Shown here: positions 21,858-33,740 of the stretch, in pieces
How the letters are laid out: each line of letters opens with the position of its first letter
Position numbering within the stretch: the first letter of the stretch is position 1
NCBI RefSeq assembly: GCF_031755915.1
Contig: NC_083379.1
Location: forward strand, 17,717,501 to 17,781,500
DNA: 64,000 nucleotides
Reading direction: 5' to 3'
From: Ziziphus jujuba
Taxonomy: Eukaryota; Streptophyta; Magnoliopsida; Rosales; Rhamnaceae
Made by a program: the position numbers and the translations under genes
The notes under the pieces: generated by a model
What the model was told of the DNA's origin: nothing
The model's input: the letters and a program-made list of their open reading frames with translations, nothing else
Database searches by the model: none

Positions 21858-22853
21858 TTACATAGCTTCTTGAGCATTGGTAGGATCACTTAAGGCAACA
21901 TTACACCTTTCATATATTTCGGACAATGGCCTTTCTCCTCTAACACCATCTTCAATCTCCAATTCAGCTCCAATGGTCTCAAGTGCATCCTCCTCATTAT
22001 CTTCATTTTCTTCATTGTCATTGTCATTGGTTTCTTCTTCTTCATCATCCAACTGAGCATTATCTTCATGGACAAGAAGCTCCTCTTTTATCCAATCCCA
22101 AACAGAATCTTCATCAATCCTCACATCCCTTGTTACCACAAGTTTCTTGGTTTCCAAGTTGAAAACCCTAAAACCTTTGGTAACCTCACTAAAGCCGACC
22201 AAGATGCCCACATTTGCCCTTTTGTCAAGCTTGTCTCTCATGTGTGGATGAACATGTAGAAAACAAACACTTCCAACGATTTTTATGTTGTCCAAAGATG
22301 GTTTTTCTCCATACCATATCTCATAGGGTGTCTTGAACTCATTGGCTTTGGTGTATGCTCGGTTTTGGATGTAGCTAGCCGTGTATATGGCTTCGGCCCA
22401 AAACTTCTTTGGCATGTTCTTCTTATGTATCATGCACCTTGCCATCTCCATCAAGGTCCTATTTTTCCTCTCACAAACACCATTTTGTTGTGGTGTGTAT
22501 GGTGTTGTGAATTGATGCACCATTCCATTTTCTTTGCAAAAATCCTCCATAGCCAAGCTTGTATATTCTCCACCATTGTTGGTTCTCAAGCACTTCATCT
22601 TTGCATTGCTTTGGGTTTCCACCATCTCCTTGAATTCCATGAACTTCTCAAGCACTTGTGACTTGGTTGTTAGAAAATATACCCAACACATCCTTGAGTA
22701 GTCATCAATGAAGGTTAGGAAGTACTTACATCCTCCAATTGATGACAAACTCATCGGTCCACACACATCCGAATGGACTAGCTCAAGTTTCTCCTTAGCT
22801 CTCCATGAACCGACTTTAGGGAATGGAGCCGTGTGGATTTCCCTAGTTGGCAT
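21858..22853 (-). pseudogene. Copia C4 integrase
   Basis: A 331-residue frame with the DDE core: HSDVCGPM (first Asp), a TNNGGEY block where the second Asp is expected but the residue is Asn, and PQQNGVCERKNRT with the catalytic Glu. The C-terminal region ends in an acidic linker. The zinc-finger half lies in another frame upstream (frameshift near 22825). The D-to-N change at the second catalytic position would itself inactivate integration. Confidence 0.82.
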
Positions 22854-22948
22854 ACATCACATAGGCTTTTCATCTCCTCAATCTTTGGCATGTCCTTCAC
22901 AATGGCATTGGTGTTTTTCATGGCACCATAGCTAGAATGCCCAAGCCT

Positions 22949-23545
22949 TTAATGCCAAAGTTGAGAAATGGACTCCACTTTGGTTTTTAAGGCTTGTTCA
23001 TTCTTAACTAGGTCCAATCTATAGCTTTTGTCCTTCAATGGTACCTTAAACATCTCATTACCACAGGCATCATATATGATACATCCATCTTTTGCAAAAT
23101 TTAAAGCAAAGCCTCTTTCTACTGATTGTGCTACACTAAGCAAGTTTTTACACAAACTTGGAACATATAGCACATCTTTTATAATTTTGGTACCTTCCTT
23201 GGTGTTCAAGCACACATCTCCTTTGCCTTCTACTTTCATGAACCGGCCATCACCAATCTTCACTTTGGTTTTGTAGTTTCGGTCAAGCTCCATAAAGCCA
23301 TCCTTTTGGAAACTCATGTGGTGTGAGCAACCACTATCCACAAGCCAACCAAGACCACTACTTGTGGCCTTAAGACATGTAGCCACAAATAGGTTCTCGG
23401 CTTCTTCATTAACCACATTGGCTTGTTGTCTCCTTTGCTTGCATACTTTGGCAATGTGGCCTTTTCCTCCACATCTTTCACAAGATGCATCCGGCCTCCA
23501 AAAACACTTGGATGGTGGATGTCCAAGCTTCTTGCAATGAGGGCA
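22949..23545 (-). pseudogene. Copia C4 zinc knuckle, protease and integrase zinc-finger start
   Basis: On the minus strand a CxxC...GHxxxxC zinc knuckle (about 23440-23480) is followed by the protease active site VDSGCSHHM and, near 22955, the start of the integrase GH-type finger (ISQLWH then a stop where RLGH continues). It is in the same frame as gag; a TAA at 23576-23578 cuts it off from the gag segment. Confidence 0.8.
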
Positions 23546-23575
23546 AGGTGGATGCCCTCCTTGGTTTTGATGGCT

Positions 23576-24346
23576 TTATTGTTGTTGTTGTTGATTCCAT
23601 CCACTTTTGTTGTTGTTTGTGTTGTTGTTGGTTGTAAAACCGGTTTGGTTGGTATTGTTGCTCTTCCTTCTTTTATTTTTCTTTTTGTTGCCGTGGCCAC
23701 CATAGAATGCACTCTCTAAGGTCTCCTCCTTTCTAATGGCTCTCCTTTGTTCGGTTGCTTGAAGAGCATTGATGAGCTCACTCAAGGTTATTTCACTAAG
23801 ATTTTTAGATTCTTCAAGGGAGGAAATCTTAGCTTCAAACCTTTCGGGTAAGCTCACCAATACTTTCTCTACTACCTTTTGATTGGTCAATTGCTCACCA
23901 AGGACCCGAATTTGATTTACCACTTTGAGCATCCTTTCCGTGAAATCCTTGATAAGCTCATTCTCCTTCATCTTCAAGGTCTTAAACTCTCTTCTTAGGT
24001 TTAAAACTTGCATTTGCCGAGTTCTAGTATTTCCATGGAACTCCTCTTGAAGCTTTATCCAAACCTCTCTAGCACTTGTGCATGACATTATCCTTGTAAA
24101 AATGGAATCACTCATGGAGGAGTGCAAGACAGTGAGGACCTTGAACCCCTTGGCAACTTCGGCCTCATGTGCATTTCTTTGTGCTTGGGTTGCATTAGCT
24201 CTCAACTCTTCCACTACATAACCTTCTTCTATGACTTCCCATAAACCAAAGGCTTGAAGGTAGGCTTTCATTTTTATACTCCAAATGGAATAGTTTTGGC
24301 CTTCAAACTTAGGTGGTGTTGGGGTTGCAAAGGATTGTGAGGCCAT
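23576..24346 (-). pseudogene. Copia C4 gag
   Basis: From the minus-strand ATG at 24346 the frame begins MASQSF and soon reads GQNYSIWSIKMKAYL, the UBN2/DUF4219 gag signature. A coiled region and a basic, asparagine- and glutamine-rich tail follow. It ends at TAA 23576-23578 after a Gln run, where CAA/CAG expansion or mutation probably created the stop. Gag would form the virus-like particle. Confidence 0.85.
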
Positions 24347-24551
24347 TTGAAAAAATGGTTTTTGAAAAGTTTTGAAAGATGGACACAAGAACAAGCTCTC
24401 GGGTGGTGGTGTTTTGGTGAGTTTCAACTAGTCTTTTTTGGAGGTTTTGGTTTCGGTTGGAAGCCTTTAGGTGGGGGATCCTCTCACAAATAAAATGGTC
24501 TAGGTTGAAAGCTCACAAGGTCCTAATAAATTACACTATGCTCTGATACCA

Positions 24552-25547
24552 TGATGGAATTTGGTGTAGGTTTATGTTGTTGTACCCTAGAGCACAATCA
24601 TTCAAGGTGTTAGTCAAGAATGATTGTTGTTGGTTCTTGGTTCTTGATTTTGTTTTTGGCTTTGTTAAGATTTTGTTTCTGATTTTCATGGAGGTTTGGG
24701 TTCTTGAGAAGGTTGTTAGCTTTTGCAAAGAAGAAGAAACCAAAATGTAGTAGTTGAGAGAGAGAGAGAGCCAAAAATGTTGTTTTTCAAAATCTGTTTT
24801 TTGAATATTTTCTTTCTCAACGTTTTTCATTACAATTTTCATACTTTTAAATACATCAAAAAGACAATAAGGCATGCTGCCATATTGAGCAATAAATACA
24901 AAAGCATTAAAAGTAACCAACCAAGCTAAACTACCTCAACTAACCCTAATCAATGTGCTGGGCATGCAAGAAACCGTCTTTAATGAGCAGTTCAGCTGTC
25001 TAAGGCATTTGAATTTGAAAACTAGCTCCATTTGACTTGAAAATTGGAGGGAAGCCTTTTTGAATATTAAAATATTCTCTAGCCAAAAACCAGATAAAAC
25101 AAAGTCCATTTACCCATTCAAAAGTAATCAAACCCGAGGCAATTTTGCCCCGTTTTCTGGGCAGCAAAACTGCACAAGGGTCGGATTGTTTTGGGCTTAA
25201 CTCAGCCTTCCCAGCTCCAAATTGGGCCATTATTGTTGCTGCTGCTTCCTCTGCATGTCTAGTTTATCATATCCAAAATTCAGATCCAAATCCAAAGCCT
25301 ACTTCAAACGGCATCCAAGGAAGTGGACTTATGTTGCTGGAAATACAATTCCAGCAACTAGACAAAAAAGGCCTTAAGCTAGATAATGAGCTTAGGGCAT
25401 TACAAAAAGGATATTGTTCTTAAACATTACAAGATAAAATAAAATGCATAAACATAAATAATGTTTGGTCTTTGATGTTGCAAAACAAAGAGTGCAAGTG
25501 TAACCGAACTACCTTGCACATTGTGGCAAGATCACCACATTTCAACA
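24552..25547 (-). repeat. 5' LTR of Copia C4 (right copy)
   Basis: 996 bp with the same ends as the left copy. The primer-binding complement GCTCTGATACCA (24540-24551) abuts it. Confidence 0.9.
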
Positions 25548-25552
25548 CATTG

Positions 25553-25771
25553 TCATTCTCAATCTTACTTTTGGTTTCGACATAACATATCTTATGTGGA
25601 CTAAAATAGAAGAGCATTTGTTGCCTGCTACAAAGGAGAAAAAGCTATTTTTAATAGATAGCCTCATGGGATTGCAGAAAGGTAATTCCTCAATCGATTA
25701 GTTTACTAAATTGTTTAACACTTTAAGTGTTAATCTTGCAGCCATAAGAAAACCGATTGTTGGCCCAGAGA
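25553..25771 (+). pseudogene. Copia C2 gag remnant
   Basis: After C4 ends, plus-strand DNA resumes with a frame reading like MWTKIEEHLLPATKEKKLFL and LMGLQKG, a gag-like pattern continuing from 19160-19356. It breaks off at the lone Gypsy LTR that starts at 25772. Confidence 0.5.
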
Positions 25772-26828
25772 TGAGAATCCACCCGAACCCGCAGAACCGC
25801 AATCCGTTGGGGTGCTGATCCATTACAAATGAAGATTGGGTCAATCACTAGGGCACAAGCTAAGAGATTTAAGGACAACCTGGCTGCCTTTATTTAGGGA
25901 GTTATGAATTCTCAAAAGGGCTTGTCCATACCCAAAGATACAAAGCATGTTTTAGGCATCCAAGTGGTGGAAGCTGTTATGGACCCGGCAAGCTATTTTA
26001 GTACAAATATGGATTTCGGATATCAAGAAATGGTTCCAACACTTCGTGGAATCCATGAATATCAATAAGAGGTCGTGGAATCAAGCCAAGGTAGAATCAA
26101 AAGCAATCAAAAAGGGCTTATGCACGTAGGGGAAAAAGTTGGCTGGTTTTGTTGGATTTTGTTGCTAGCTTTACTGTATTTTGCTGAGTTGGCATTCTCT
26201 CTTTGTTCCAATCAAGGGCAACGTGTGGGATTCAATGATAATCCTATGTGGCATTCTACATGGCACATGGGAGCTGATTTAGAGCTTAAATTGGTCATTG
26301 ATTGATCAAAGATAGCTTAGTTTGAAAGATAGTCAATTAGTTTTCTAATTTGATTTTGACTTTTTGTTTTAGGAAATTAGTCTTTTATTTGGTTTCTATT
26401 TATTTATTTGCTGGACAAATCAACTTAGGAAAGTTAATAAAATCAGTTGTAAATTAATTAATTCCTAATTCAAAATAAAGGAATTAATTAATCAAAATTA
26501 GATTAAGAAAGGAATACAAAATTTGGCCACATTAGGAAAATAACAATGCTTAGTCGATTTTGTCCTAGGTCATTAGGGTTTATTGTTTTGTGATTTTAGT
26601 GTATTTAAGGGTTATTTTTCAATGAGAATGCACCTTCAATATTGTTTAGAAAATTAATTGTTAGATAGAATTCTCTTAGTTCTCTTTGAACACCTAAAAC
26701 ACCATTAGAGAGTGAGTGTTTTAGTTTTGACTTATCAATAGGGCTTCCATAACCTATTGTCGAGTCTTAATTAAGATCCGGACTAATATAATATGGGTTT
26801 AGGGGCGAGTCGACCTAGGTTCATATCA
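25772..26828 (+). repeat. Lone LTR of Gypsy family G2 at a deletion junction
   Basis: It aligns with the LTRs at 42475-43516 and 50616-51645, from a GGGTGCTGATCC / ATCACTAGGGCACAAGCTAA block to CCTAGGTTCATATCA. Unlike other copies it has no target duplication (AGAGA left, ACACT right). It lies exactly between C2 gag and the C2 RNase H tail, so it probably took part in the deletion that removed most of C2 pol. Confidence 0.75.
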
Positions 26829-27035
26829 ACACTCGGTTAGCAACGCTCTTAAAATAGCCGTAACAACCTTCATGCAAATTGTTTTGGCCTTAAGAAGTCA
26901 TGACTAGTTGCTCTTAGATCAAAAAGAGGCCAAACCAAATTACTGATATTTTTACCAAGCCACTGTCCAAGGAATTATTCACTCATTTTAGGTACAAGTT
27001 CGGAGTTCATGAGCTTCCACATACTAACTTAAGGG
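26829..27035 (+). pseudogene. Copia C2 RNase H C-terminal tail
   Basis: About 26940-27030 translates to an ITDIFTKPLSKELF block followed by FGVHELPH, the standard last motif of Copia RNase H. It ends at the purine tract next to the C2 3' LTR. Confidence 0.65.
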
Positions 27036-27038
27036 GGC

Positions 27039-27354
27039 CAATAAACTCACAATCCAACAACTGATAAACTTCACACTCTAACAACTCTAGCAACTCCACA
27101 AACTCTCAGAAAACTACAACAGATAATGCACTGGAGGACCAATACAAATAATGCATTCAAGGATGATTACAAGCTATCAGTGGGTAAAGCTAAGGCTCAA
27201 GGGTTTAGGAGAAAATCATAACTTCTCTTGTACTTATCACACGTATTATCTTTTCTAATTAGCTTATATACATATATGGCTGTTGTACAACAATGTAATA
27301 CACACAAGTAAAGACAGTGAATTGTTTTCAATTTTTTAACTATGAGTTTCTGTA
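27039..27354 (+). repeat. 3' LTR of Copia C2
   Basis: 316 bp aligning with 18832-19150. The first two bases are CA rather than TG. The host solo LTR resumes after the AAGCT target copy. Confidence 0.8.
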
Positions 27355-28828
27355 AAGCTAAAGTGGGAAAGGATAAGTAGGTTGTAGTGATGAAAGAATT
27401 AGTCACCGTCCCCCTAGCCATAGGATGATGGGTTATTGAGGACCAGTGCCTTTGGGAAGCTAAAAAGGTCATGTACATGTTTCCTTTTTCTTCTTGATTT
27501 TCTATTAATTGGTGTTTAGGATGCCAAACATCTTTTGGCAGCACTGGTATATCGTAAGATGCATCAGTATATCTTATTTTATTAATTATTATGTATTAAG
27601 TGTACCGTACAGTACTGTGACAGTGATCTGATTATTTCAACAAGAGATTGGGTATGGACTATGCCTACGGGTGGTCTATTATCGTATATCTGCTACTTAC
27701 AAGATCAATGAGTTAGATGACTATTATAAGTAATGATCTTAGGTAGTACTAGTACTAGTATACCTACAAACGGTTGATATTATAGATTGTACACTAGTAC
27801 ATTATAAGGTATGCCAAGTGATTTTTAGTTTTAAATGATATATATTTACATGGATTATAAATGGCTTTAATGTTTTCTATTTATAAGTATACCCTTAATT
27901 AATGTTTTTCTTTAAATAATTTTAAACATTAGAGTTTAATTATTTTATTGTATCAATCTACTATACTGCCATAATCATTTTATATTATTATTATTATTAG
28001 TAGTAGTAGTAGTAATATCATTAATGTTTGTGTCAGTGTTGCGTTTATTCTAAGTAGTGATTTCCTGAATTTGAAAGTGCGTGTGTAACCTAGTTATGTA
28101 ATGAGAAAGTTTATACAAGTACCAGTGATAGAGATCTGGTTACCCTTCGGGAAACCTTCAGACAAATATCTCAGCATTCGGGCAGGTATTACAGTCTATA
28201 GGTAGGCTATTCAGGATCTTTAAAGGATTGTATACATTGATATATATAAAGATATGTATTTACTTTGGTTTTTGGATGGTGAAGGTGTGATTGGAATTAT
28301 TGCTACTATTGTTATCTTCATTATTATCATTGTATCGTTGTCACTATTAGTATCACAGACCTTGAATGATACATATTTTATTTATAATTATATTCATTTA
28401 TGTGTTGCATAAATATTTATGGAGTGTTGTAAATTTGTGGAATTATAGTTAGTGGTAAGATTGGACTTCTATAAATTTATAGGAGTGTGCTTTCTGTGCT
28501 AAGTTAAAACTTAGAGAAGAGGCGGGGTCATCCTATGGTTTCTATGGAAACTTCGAGAAGGATTTTGAAGCATGAAAATGTATTTATAATTTATTATTTA
28601 TATTTTTACATTGTTATTATCGAAGTCTTACAAGTTTGGGAAATTTTTAATAGGAGGAGAAGGAATAAGGTAGATGTATATTTTTGGAGGAAGTTTTCTG
28701 TAAAATGAATAGTCCAATTTACAAGAGAGATGTTGTGGGATTTTCTATAGAATTTTCAATTGGCTTTCTCCTAATCAATGTTATCCTAGGATTCTAGTAA
28801 GTAATTCTGGAAAATTTCTGATAGAAGA

Positions 28829-29058
28829 CATGATAGGAGGCGTGAGAGGAGGAATGAGCGATGCACACATTAAACATATGGACCAAGGTAATAAAAATAA
28901 TAAATTAAATGCAAAACAATTTAAGTGAGCTGGATATTATGTAAGGTCCGCATTAACATGTCTCTAGTTATATTGGGAGACAATTCTTAGAAAATCAATT
29001 CCTTGGATATATACAATTTTTTTTTTTTTTTGATTTGCAGACCACAAAAGCAACAAAA
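28829..29058. other. Flank upstream of CRK pseudogene
   Basis: About 230 bases of AT-rich DNA with a poly(T) tract at 29017-29031, ending directly at the pseudogene start codon. Remnant promoter sequence may be here, but no motif stands out. Confidence 0.35.
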
Positions 29059-29469
29059 ATGTCTTCATCACTAGTAATAGTTTTCTTTATTTCTCCCATT
29101 TTCATAGCACTAATCACTACTTAAGCCATTGCTCAACCAAGTTTTCTACATCACTCATGTGCAAACCAGAGAGGTAACTACCCCTACCTATAGTGCATAC
29201 CATGCAAATTTCAATCACATCCTTTCTTCCTTCTTCTCAATCGACAAGATTGATAATGGCTTACATAGCAACTCTTATGGCTAAAAAAATCAATGAAGTT
29301 CACGCAATCGGTTTTTACATAGATGAAGTATGTCATTGGTGCCTGAATGACTCAGCATATCTTCTCCTAAAGCTTTGTCCCAACTAGAAGGAGGCAATTC
29401 GATGGCATGAAAACTGCATCTATGCTATTGACAAGACCCATCTCGGGAACCCCTTCCAAATTTTCCGGT

Positions 29470-32097
29470 GGTCCTGCCTAGTGAAGTCCCACTGGACAAT
29501 CCCTAGAGGATATCCAACGAAACCTCACCTTAAATGTGAACAACTGAACACAAGCATTATCAATGATACCTCAATATATAGATAGAAAACACGACAACAT
29601 AACTATACATATGGTCAATACTATGTCCAATAATTATATCAGAGCATTCTAAAAGTTTTTGTGAAATGTAGAAGAACAAATGATACAAATAAGTCTCAAA
29701 GGATAAAGATAAAGAGAGAAAGACAAGTACTGCTGCTATGGTGGAGAGTACCCAATAACAAGCGATGCACGAGGTAGACTACCAGCTAACTTCTTGAGCC
29801 TAAGGGAATGAATTTAAAACAAATAAAATGTGAGATAAAGAAATTTCAGTGAATGGCATAGTATAACAGAAAAATAATAATTTGAAATCTTTCTCTCAAG
29901 ACCTCTTGTGCCACTCATTTGAAAAAATTCCCTCTTTAAAAATCATTTCATAAAACTCAATTTGTACCCCAATTCAATATCATGAAATGGATGCTCAAAA
30001 GATATAAAGTGAAAAATAATATAATATTATAAAATGCCTTAATCAAGATGTAAAAATTAAGCGTAAATATTATAAATGTAGTTCCACAAAATTGTTATGA
30101 AAGTACAGTAATAACCACAATATTTGAAAACCATCAATGTACTCAAAACATATACAATGTACCATTCCATGTACCAAACTGCAAAACCGTGGGATTTACC
30201 CACCTCATGATCCTTAATATACAAAGGGCATCGTGGAAAATAATAAATCGTCGGGACGTACCCACCCTCACGATACGTGGCAATAAATAACCTGTGGAAT
30301 GAACCCAACCTCACAGTACCATGGCAAGGATAAACTCATTCCCATGGTCCGTGGCAATAAATAACCTATGGGATGAACCCAACCTCACGGTACCATGGCG
30401 GTAATAAACCATCGTATAAACCTGATCTCATGGTACGTGGCAATAATAAACCATTGGGTAAAACTAACCTCACGGTACCTTACCAATCGCACGCTATAAT
30501 ATAATAATACTGATCCAAGACACTGGTACTATATGGTCCATCAATTAAAAATAACCAATACAGTATCCTTAAAACAATCTTGTAAGATCATGTATGTTTT
30601 TCCAAACAATACTGTATCATAAATCACAATTTAATATGTAAATTCAAATGCTTATTTAAATATTTCAAAATTTTAAAAACATCATGTCATGCTAAAACCA
30701 GAAATACCACAGTGAAATATAGTCACTATAAACTAATTTTAAGCATATAAAATTATAAGATATTTGAAAATGCTTAACATAATGACATATATATGTAAAT
30801 GCTGATATTCACATGAGCATAAAATAATCATTTAAATCAAATGATATATGCATAAAATAACCAAACAATATATATTATATTACATGCCTAAAACATTTCA
30901 AAATTATAACCACTTATAGTACTGCAGATGCTCACTCCTGCTCCTCTGCAATATCGCCTCCAGACTCAAGTGCTTGTAATATAATAAATTTTTTCTCAGA
31001 CTCCAATAACTAAACCAAAGACACTTGTATGACCCAAAAGTCTTAAAATTATTTATAATACTAAAAAATTTCATAAATTAAACACCGAATGGTCCAATTA
31101 CACCGCATACCCTTAGGATTCAATATCCAAAATTTGGCTTTTCACCCGGAAAGCTAATCTTTCGAAACTGAACCTTCTAATGGGTCCTAATAATATCTAA
31201 TTTCACTAATCTACCTTCAATATTGTCCAATTTGGCAATCCGAATTTATCCGATATTTAAATCATTGAGCCAAAAATGGAAAAATTATCAAACGACCACC
31301 AAAATTCACTAAATTTATATCCATGGAAAGCCTAAGAGATAAGGAATGCAATGATGTACTCACTACGGTCCAAAAGTGTCATTGGTGGCCGAAAAACTTA
31401 TTGTAACATTCAGCCAAACTCCACATTGATGTATCTATCAAATGGTGGGGAATCTTGGCAAACAGACCACAAAAATGAGTTCAGAGGGTTCAAAAATGGT
31501 GGGATAGATGTATGCGTTAGCCTAAAATGGCTGAAAAACAAGAAAATCTGATGATCCACCTCGCCAGCCGCCGCAAGCTTCACCGGCCAAATTCGGGCAC
31601 GTCCGGCTACTGTTCGCCGTGAAATTTCACGCTGAGCTTACCACCGTGTGGCCTTCCTCCTTGGCCAGTGCATATAGATAATGGGTGCTTAGAATGAGCA
31701 AAAACGGGGGTGACCCAATTCGATGGTAAACGTCTCAAAATGACCCAGTTCAAACCCCCGAGTCTGAGGAGGAATGTCTTAGGATTTGGGGATAAAATGG
31801 GTATTTTGAAATTTGTCTCCCATTTGACATGCTTATCGAGGCTTATACAGGGCCTTAGGTCATTAACAGACAAAAACTGGGACTGGTTGGACACTGATAT
31901 AAAACTAATGTTTTAAAACTTTTCAGAGCCATAACTTTTTATTCGTAACTCAGATTTTGGCGTGCCACTAGTCTATGAACTCCTATCAACGAGATCTATT
32001 GACCATTGAAAAGTTCAACCTAGGACCCACATACTATTCACTTGGTCAAAGTTGATCAAACTTGTAAAACATGTGTATTTTGGTACGGGTTATTACA
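29470..32097 (-). repeat. 3' LTR of Gypsy G1, about 2.6 kb
   Basis: On the minus strand it starts TGTAATAACCCGTACC at 32097. About 250 bases (30525-30780) match 35345-35600, and 31980-32097 matches 35755-35871, proving the LTR pair. The low-coordinate end is uncertain by a few bases. It contains subrepeats at about 30170-30490. Confidence 0.75.
30170..30490. repeat. Tandem subrepeats in the G1 LTR
   Basis: Four to five diverged units of about 65-70 bp, each with a CCTCACGGTACCATGG-like core and GGCAATAAATAACC. They make up an internal array of the LTR and encode nothing. Confidence 0.7.
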
Positions 32098-32880
32098 ACC
32101 CACCCCCCTTAAAGAAATTTCGTCCACAAAATCCGTACCTTAGTTTTAGAAGAGGTGAGGATATTGACTCCGCATTTGATCCTCTCACTCCCAAGTCACC
32201 TCCTCGACTAAGTGATTTCTCCAAAGAACCTTCAGTAAGGGTATCGTCTTGTTGCGAAGCTTTTTCTCTTCCTTACTTAGAATCTGCACTAACTGCTCCT
32301 CATAAGACTAGTCATCTCTCAACTCAATCTTTAGTGTCTCCAACATATGTAATGGATTCGAGATACATTTGCGGAGCATGGAGATGTGGAATACATCATG
32401 GACTTGAGAAAGCTCCTCCAGCAAGTCAATCCTGTAAGCCACTGGGCCTATCCTCTCCACTATCTCATATGGTGCAATGTAGCAAGGACTTAGCTTCCTT
32501 CACTTTCCAAAGTGTACTATGCCCTTCCAAGGAGAGAGTTTCAGGTTTACCCAATCACCAACCTTGAACTCTAGATCTTTCCTATGCATGTCCGCGTAGC
32601 TCTTTTGCTTATCCTATGCTATTTTCAACCTGACCTGTATAATATTGACTTTGTCCACTCTTGCTTGTACAATCTCGGGACTAGAAGTTTCTTTTCACTT
32701 GTCGCATTCCAATATAAAGGTGTTCGACATAGTTTCCCATACAATGCCTCATAAGGTGACATCTTAATGCTTGAGTGACAATTGTCATTGTAGGTGAACT
32801 CTGCCAAAGGTAGATTGTCCATTGATCTGAAGGTGAAAAGTGGTACTCAAATTCAACTTGACACCTAGTTCCTTCATTAA
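32098..32880 (-). pseudogene. Gypsy G1 integrase C-terminal region
   Basis: Minus-strand 32625-32822 gives LPLAEFTYND and MSPYEALYGK, the conserved end of the Gypsy integrase. Downstream come DLEFKVGDW and VHDVFHISMLRK, which precede the chromodomain in Tekay-type chromoviruses, although a chromodomain itself is not clearly readable. The plus-strand open frame at 32052-32567 is an antisense shadow. Confidence 0.75.
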
Positions 32881-33250
32881 TCTTTGCCAAAATTTCAAAG
32901 TGAGCTATGGATCTCAGTCAGATACAACCAATATCGGCACCCCATACAAAATCACTATATGATTCATAAAGAGTTCCAATAACTTTTGAGGTGAAAACCT
33001 CTCACGAATAGGTAAGAAATGTGCAGACTTGGTGAGTCAATCCACTATCACCTAAATACCATCATGTCTCTTAATTGTGGGGGGAAGCTTGAATATAAAA
33101 TCCATTGTAACGTGCTCACATTTCCATTCTGGGATGGGTAAGGGCTATAGAAGTACAAAAGGTTTTTGTCTCTCTACCTTCACTTGTTGGCAAAAGAAAC
33201 ACTTGGATACATATTCAACAACTTCTATTTTCATCCCTTTTTAGCTCTTC
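32881..33250 (-). pseudogene. Gypsy G1 integrase zinc finger and core
   Basis: Minus-strand blocks are KCFFCQQVK (zinc finger), PLPIPEWKCEHVTMDF (first Asp region), KSAHFLPIR and a VVSD-DP block (second Asp region), in Gypsy integrase order. Several in-frame stops occur. Confidence 0.72.
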
Positions 33251-33539
33251 ATTAGCTACAAAACAATTGTTAGAACCGATTATCAAGGCTCCATTGCCTC
33301 TAATGGCGAAATCTGACTTTCCCCTTTGTTTAACTTTCATTCTCACGCTTATCAAGTAAGAGTTTTCAAATTGGACCTCAAGAACACGATCCATAAGTAT
33401 CGGTTGTAATCAAAAGCTAGCAAAAAGTTCTCATGAAGTATGCATCCACAAATTAGCATCAAACTATCGCAACTCAAACATCAAAGGCATAATGCAATCA
33501 TAATCCTCGAGCAACCCCATCCATCTCCTTTGCCTTAAG

Positions 33540-33740
33540 TTCAACTCCTTCTGAGTGAACAAATACTTAAGGCTCTTATGATCTGTAAATGTTCGACAAG
33601 CAACTCCATACAGGTAGTGCCTCCAAGCCTTCAATATAAAATCGCCGTAAAAAGCCCTAAATCATGAGTCAAATAATTCAACCCGTGCTTCTTCAACTAC
33701 CTAGAAGCATAAATAACAACTCATATTTTCTAAAAAATCC
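33540..33740 (-). pseudogene. Gypsy G1 RNase H remnant
   Basis: Minus-strand translation shows [29 protein letters not shown] and [10 protein letters not shown], the ordered motifs of Gypsy RNase H. Upstream, where reverse transcriptase is expected, no motif is recognisable up to about 34650. Confidence 0.75.

Larger units (their letters stand above)
19357..25547 (-). mobile_element. Antisense Copia retrotransposon, near full length (C4)
   Basis: The 6191-bp element has LTRs of 997 and 996 bp and an exact target duplication CATTG (19352-19356 and 25548-25552). On the minus strand the primer site TGGTATCAGAGC occupies 24551-24540 and a purine tract AAGGAGGAG lies beside the left LTR at about 20354-20362. 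Gag, zinc knuckle, protease, integrase, reverse transcriptase and RNase H occur in Copia order. Stops at 23576 and 21858 and frameshifts near 22825, 21625 and 21230 break it. The LTRs differ at a modest number of sites, so it is younger than the Copia C2 that it interrupts. Confidence 0.92.
18832..27354 (+). mobile_element. Decayed Copia retrotransposon carrying nested elements (C2)
   Basis: LTRs at 18832-19150 and 27039-27354 are about 318 bp and clearly related. A degenerate primer site TAGTATCCGAGTAGG follows the left LTR and a purine tract AAGGGGG (27031-27037) precedes the right one. Flanks GAGCT (18827-18831) and AAGCT (27355-27359) are a target duplication with one change. Only gag (about 19160-19356 and 25553-25771) and the RNase H tail (26930-27035) remain; protease, integrase and reverse transcriptase are gone. 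Confidence 0.8.
16662..28823 (+). mobile_element. Solo long LTR split by nested Copia elements (copy L2)
   Basis: The LTR is 16662-18831 plus about 27360-28823, close to 3.6 kb once the nested Copia is removed. It starts TGTAACACTCC and ends TCTGATA. Five-base duplications GAAGA flank it exactly (16657-16661 and 28824-28828), so it is a complete solo LTR left after recombination between two LTRs. By its relation to the LTRs of the Gypsy at 29470-35871 it probably comes from a chromovirus-like Gypsy; that is inference. Confidence 0.85.

Noticed and set aside
32052..32567. 171-residue plus-strand open frame
   Set aside because: It lies antisense to the Gypsy G1 integrase C-terminal region and has no recognisable domain.
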